Source: Eunapius fragilis (taxonomy: Eukaryota; Porifera; Demospongiae; Spongillida; Spongillidae). Taken from it: a stretch of DNA of 64,000 nt. Below are positions 61,262 to 64,000 of this stretch, piece by piece. The position numbers and the translations under genes were made by a program. Positions within the stretch are counted from its first letter, which is position 1, and every line of letters starts with the position of its first letter. The DNA lies in the NCBI GenBank assembly GCA_963681505.1, contig OY811977.1, forward strand, positions 716,001 to 780,000, given 5' to 3'. Under the pieces are notes generated by a model. The model did not search any database. It saw only the letters and a program-made list of their open reading frames with translations, and was not told the DNA's origin.

Positions 61262-61711
61262 CTACACAACCCTAAACCCAAACCAGATTGTCTCCAGGTC
61301 ATGGTTCCAAATACAGTACCATATATATGTTTTGGGTAAGGTGGCAATCTGGTGGTGATAGGGTGTGCCCACCAGCCCAAAGCCTGTGACCATGGTAGCA
61401 ATGAGCTGCCCTTGACCCACCTCTCTTTCCCCTCCTACCCACCTCTCCTTAATTCCCCTCCTACCCACCTCTCCTTCCCCTCCTACCCACCTCTCCTTCC
61501 CCTCCTACCCACCTCTCCTTCCCCTCCTACCCACCTCTCCTTCCCCTCCTACCCACCTCTCCTTTCTACTCCCTCACACCCAAGTGTGAAAATTTACCTT
61601 TAACCCCACTAGCACTAGGGACAGTCCTGCAAAGAGGACTTTTCCTGTTGATAGGATGACTGCAAAGCGGTACATGTCAACCGCTCTTCTGTCTATGTCC
61701 TCTGGTTTGAC
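61262..61711 (-). CDS. Tentative two-exon fragment of a small membrane protein
   Basis: Exon 1 (61711 to 61598, 114 bases, phase 0 at both ends) lies between a CTTCAG acceptor and an AAAG|GTAAAT donor. It encodes 38 residues beginning VKPEDIDRRAVDMYRFAVIL and continuing with a hydrophobic stretch (VLFAGLSLVLVGL). Exon 2 (61405 to 61262, 144 bases) follows GGGCAG in phase 0, encodes 47 residues (LIATMVTGFGLVGTPYHHQ near its start) and ends in TAG. The 192-base intron holds the 23-base minisatellite, which reads as purines before the exon-2 acceptor, a poor splice context. The opposite strand at 61239-61336 is also open, between a good CTTCCAG acceptor and a GG|GTAAGG donor. Strand and exon choice are therefore uncertain, no family was recognised, and any 5' exon was not found. 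Confidence 0.3.
61430..61568. repeat. 23-bp minisatellite CTCCTACCCACCTCTCCTTCCCC
   Basis: About six consecutive units of 22-23 bases, nearly identical, with one early variant (CTTAATTCCCC). Strongly strand-asymmetric, with pyrimidines on the plus strand. Confidence 0.95.
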
Positions 61712-61799
61712 CTGAAGAGCTGGGGCCAAGGTGTGTGTGGAGTTAAAATTTTATATTGCAACATACAGATTGTCAATTCAAAACCACACCCAAATGATA

Positions 61800-61960
61800 A
61801 GCACCATACATGTACATATGACTGGATATATGGTTGGACATACAAGGTGGACATATGGCTGGGCTTATGGCTCGACATAGTTTATGGGACATATGGCTTG
61901 ACATATGGGACATACATATTTCTAGGCTTATGGCTAGACATATGGACTATAGGCCTGCCA
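61800..61960. repeat. Degenerate repeat of ATATGGCTNGACATA words
   Basis: Imperfect 12-26 base units containing ATATGG, GGCTTGACATATGG or GGCTTATGGCT are repeated about eight times. There is no coding signal beyond short open frames created by the repeat. Confidence 0.7.
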
Positions 61961-62039
61961 TGATGCCACCCAGGTGCTCGTAGGAATGATGTCATCCAGG
62001 TGCTCTGCTCATAGGTTACCTTCTGGAGCACACCAGTTA

Positions 62040-62245
62040 GGGTAGATTTTGTCATTCTCCAGAAATGAGATCACCCTAACACTCTTATGATCACCATAAC
62101 ACTTTCAGGATCACCATAGCACTATTAACATGCTCAAGTTCACCCTAACACTCTTAGGATCACTCTAATGAGGACTCTTAACATGCTCAAGATCACCCTA
62201 ACACTCTTTGGATCACCCTAACACTCTCAGGATCACAGTGATAAT
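62040..62245. repeat. ~19-20 bp tandem repeat ATCACCCTAACACTCTTAGG
   Basis: About nine imperfect units between 62085 and 62240. Some are interrupted by AACATGCTCAAG insertions that are themselves repeated (about 62128 and 62182). It is not a canonical telomeric repeat. It lies about 190 bases upstream of the SLC25A20 start codon. Confidence 0.85.
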
Positions 62246-62426
62246 CCAGCCCTGTATACTATTGTCGTAGCGTAATTAACTCCTGGGATCAGGGTCTGGG
62301 TACGAGACTATTTAACAAGGGGTAATACTTGTTGGGTCCCCAGACTTGCGAAGATATCCGTGTGTTCAGAACGCGGGCACGGAGCGGGCCTAACAGAAGA
62401 GGTTATTCGCGTGAGCGTATAGGACC
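62246..62426 (+). promoter_or_regulatory. Probable promoter/5' UTR region of SLC25A20
   Basis: The only non-repetitive stretch between the upstream tandem repeat and the start codon. It becomes GC-rich toward the gene (GAACGCGGGCACGGAGCGGGCC at about 62371). No convincing TATA box at the right distance was seen. The start ATG has a strong animal-type context (GACCATGG, A at -3 and G at +4). The transcription start is not determinable from sequence alone. Confidence 0.4.
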
Positions 62427-62549
62427 ATGGGGGAGACAAATAACGAGAAGCGTCCCACTAAACAGGCGAGCTTAATAAAAAGCTTTTTGTCGGGCGGGTT
62501 TGGAGGAGTATGCAACGTTCTAGTCGGATACCCTCTGGATACTATCAAG
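62427..62549 (+). CDS. SLC25A20: SLC25A20 exon 1
   Basis: Residues 1-41, from the ATG in a GACCATGG context to the Lys that ends the first Px[DE]xx[KR] gate motif (PLDTIK). Contains transmembrane helix 1 with the GGFGGVC glycine cluster. Donor is AAG|GTTGGT; phase 0. Confidence 0.92.
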
Positions 62550-63079
62550 GTTGGTTTTCACCATCACTGTGCACTATCGCTACCGGCTTTCTTACTGGAT
62601 TTCCCTGGTCACCACAAACATTTAAACAGGTTAGACTACAGACGCAGCCGAAGCCCGCCCCCGGGGAAGTCCCTCACTATGCGTCTGCCGTGGACTGTGC
62701 TGTAAAGACGGTACGAAATGAGGTATGTAGCGCTTGGAGGAAGAAGGTCGCGGTTTGATCTCAATCGCCGTCACCTCTCCGTTCACGCCAGGGTATAAGA
62801 GGTCTGTACAAGGGTATGGCGTCACCTTTGGCAGGGGTGACGCCCATCTTTGCCATCTCCTTTTATGGATATGAATTTGGGAAGAAGATCCAACGGACAA
62901 GCGGTGACGTGCGTGACCTCACGTGAGTGTAGTGTCCCTCAATGGCTACAGTCTTGACTCATTGTCCCGCCCACTTCCTGCAGACTGGCACAGATAACGA
63001 TAGCTGGCTTCATATCCGGGGTGTTCTCAACCACAGTGATGGTGCCATTTGAGCGGGTCAAGTGTGTGATGCAAGTATG

Positions 63080-63157
<78 letters not shown>

Positions 63158-64000
63158 GTGTTTGTGTGTGGTGTTGTGTGTGTGTATGTATGTGTGTTTG
63201 TGTGTGGTGTTGTGTGTGTATGAGTGTGTGTGGTGTTATGTGTATGTGTGTCTGGGAGGGGGAATGGTTTGTGTTGTGTAACACACTCATTTTTATCATT
63301 GAGAGGAACATCTCATGAAACAATAGGCTGGGGACTAGGATTTGAGTGGGATGCTTTTCCTCATGTAGCTCAATCCCACACCACACACCCCACCACAACA
63401 CCCCACATGCCCCACCACACCACACCACACACCACACACCACCACACACACCACCACACACCACACCACACCCACACACCACCCAGGTCCAGCGGGACTC
63501 GGGCAAGGCAGTGAAGTACAAAGGCTCGCTGGACTGTGCTATAAAGCTTTACAAAGAAGGCGGGATCAGAAGTTCCTACAGGGGGGTGGGAGCTACTTTA
63601 CTAAGAGGTGAGGGGGAGGGGCCACCTTATGTGTCGGGGAGGAGTCAAGGAGGAGGCACCTTGCATATAGCGGAGGGGGAGGGGCACCATGCATATAGCG
63701 GAGGGGGAGGAGTCAAGGAGGGGGCACCTTGCATATAGCGGAGGGGGAGGGGCACCTTGCATATAGCGGAGGGGGAGGGGCCCCATGCTTATAGGGGAGG
63801 GGGAGGGGCACCTTGCAATGGCAGAGAAAAATTACTTAGCATGAAGGGGCCACCCTCCATGGGGTGTGGTTGGGGGAGGTGCCACACACCTTGTGCGTGG
63901 ACGTGCTAGGCTTGTCATATGACCTGTTATGACTGTTCTCCCCAGACGTTCCCGCCACTGGGGCGTACTTTGGTGTGTACGAGTACATACTGCGACAACT
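62427..64000 (+). CDS. SLC25A20: Mitochondrial carnitine/acylcarnitine carrier (partial, six exons seen)
   Basis: An inner-mitochondrial-membrane antiporter exchanging acylcarnitines for free carnitine, which feeds fatty acids into beta-oxidation. Exons: 62427-62549, 62630-62722, 62792-62922, 62984-63074, 63487-63607 and 63946-64000 (continues). All introns are GT-AG and the phases join cleanly, giving 204 residues. The family norm is about 300, so the third repeat lies outside the window. Carrier repeat 1 has the PLDTIK signature (36-41) followed by VRLQTQP, characteristic of this carrier. Repeat 2 has PFERVK (137-142), equivalent to PGERIK in human. [10 protein letters not shown] and [10 protein letters not shown] also match the family. 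Introns are 80, 69, 61, 412 and 338 bases; the last two are enlarged by simple repeats. There is no sign of decay. The main alternative is a close SLC25 relative, which the LxGGFGGVCxVxVGxPLDT-type N-terminus argues against. Confidence 0.93.
62630..62722 (+). CDS. SLC25A20: SLC25A20 exon 2
   Basis: Residues 42-72, starting [12 protein letters not shown] directly after the AAACAG acceptor and ending VKTVRNE at a GAG|GTATGT donor. Covers the matrix loop of repeat 1; phase 0 at both ends. A frame reading through intron 1 is an artefact. Confidence 0.92.
62792..62922 (+). CDS. SLC25A20: SLC25A20 exon 3
   Basis: Residues 73-115 plus two bases of codon 116. Begins [15 protein letters not shown] after CGCCAG, the end of the repeat-1 matrix helix and start of helix 2 ([18 protein letters not shown]). 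Donor AC|GTGAGT. Confidence 0.92.
62984..63074 (+). CDS. SLC25A20: SLC25A20 exon 4
   Basis: Completes codon 116 and runs to residue 146. Contains helix 3 ([19 protein letters not shown]) and the second carrier gate PFERVK, ending CVMQ at a CAA|GTATGC donor. The acceptor CCTGCAG follows a pyrimidine-rich tract. Confidence 0.92.
63081..63260. repeat. (TG)n microsatellite in SLC25A20 intron 4
   Basis: About 68 bases of almost pure TG from 63082, followed by TATGTGTGTTTGTGTGTGGTGTTG duplicates to about 63250. It begins only about 7 bases after the exon 4 donor site. Confidence 0.97.
63372..63484. repeat. CA-rich tract at the 3' end of SLC25A20 intron 4
   Basis: A run of CACCACACAC-type words immediately before the exon 5 acceptor (CACCCAG). 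It is complementary in composition to the TG tract at the other end of the same intron. Confidence 0.9.
63487..63607 (+). CDS. SLC25A20: SLC25A20 exon 5
   Basis: Residues 147-186 plus one base of codon 187. Begins [20 protein letters not shown] after ACCCAG, the repeat-2 matrix segment, and ends GVGATLLR at an AGAG|GTGAGG donor. Confidence 0.92.
63608..63820. repeat. G-rich minisatellite in SLC25A20 intron 5
   Basis: Units of about 28-29 bases (GCATATAGCGGAGGGGGAGG, GGCACCTT) are repeated about five to six times, with variants carrying AGTCAAGGAGG. The array starts about 50 bases after the exon 5 donor and ends about 125 bases before the exon 6 acceptor. Confidence 0.9.
63946..64000 (+). CDS. 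SLC25A20: SLC25A20 exon 6 (cut by window edge)
   Basis: Starts after CCCCAG and completes the Asp codon of the conserved RDVP motif, then encodes [16 protein letters not shown]. It is the start of helix 4; the rest of the exon and gene lies beyond 64000. Confidence 0.9.

Noticed and set aside
62040-62245. Telomere-like repeat (CCCTAA words)
   Set aside because: CCCTAA appears inside a ~20-base unit with other sequence, not as a tandem hexamer.
63027-63521. 164-codon minus-strand frame over SLC25A20 intron 4
   Set aside because: A shadow of the TG/CA microsatellites opposite a clearly conserved plus-strand gene.

Overview
The window is eukaryotic and almost certainly from an invertebrate animal. 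The only recognisable gene is a spliced nuclear gene for the mitochondrial carnitine/acylcarnitine carrier (SLC25A20 family) at the right edge, running off the end of the window. Its first three introns are only 61-80 bases long. No mammalian-type interspersed repeats were recognised, while palindromic foldback/MITE-like elements are abundant. Short introns and abundant foldbacks would suit a sponge or another compact-intron marine invertebrate, but this is a guess.

Layout. (1) 1-22380: satellite A, a 185-base tandem repeat of about 121 copies with local higher-order duplications. (2) 22381-22857: satellite B, a short block of a 104-base unit built from inverted GAGCAATT/AATTGCTC words. (3) 22858-39012: satellite C, about 480-500 copies of a 32-34 base unit carrying the perfect palindrome TGACTCCTGCAGGAGTCA, with kilobase-scale higher-order duplications (2312, 2312, 1712 and 2679 bases apart). 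It is interrupted once, at 26927-27293, by two abutting foldback elements. (4) 39013 to about 50520: a tandem pile of old, broken Ty3/gypsy-like LTR retrotransposon copies, each ending in a roughly 29-base minisatellite. (5) About 50520-56600: mostly unassigned DNA with diverged foldback copies, an 80-base minisatellite, C-rich tracts and one long minus-strand open frame for a Pro/Ala-rich coiled-coil protein of unknown role. (6) 56874-58931: a cluster of inverted-repeat elements, including a 291-base palindrome with perfect 133-base arms. (7) 59500-62400: microsatellites and minisatellites around two tentative minus-strand spliced genes of unknown function. (8) 62427-64000: SLC25A20, first five exons and part of the sixth.

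There is no operon-like logic. Roughly the left three fifths is satellite DNA of heterochromatic, possibly centromeric or pericentromeric, character. It passes through decayed retroelements into gene-bearing DNA on the right, so the window may sample a heterochromatin-to-euchromatin transition. Open frames inside the satellites are by-products of the repeats and are not annotated as genes. All repeat counts and homologies were judged by eye, without alignment software.
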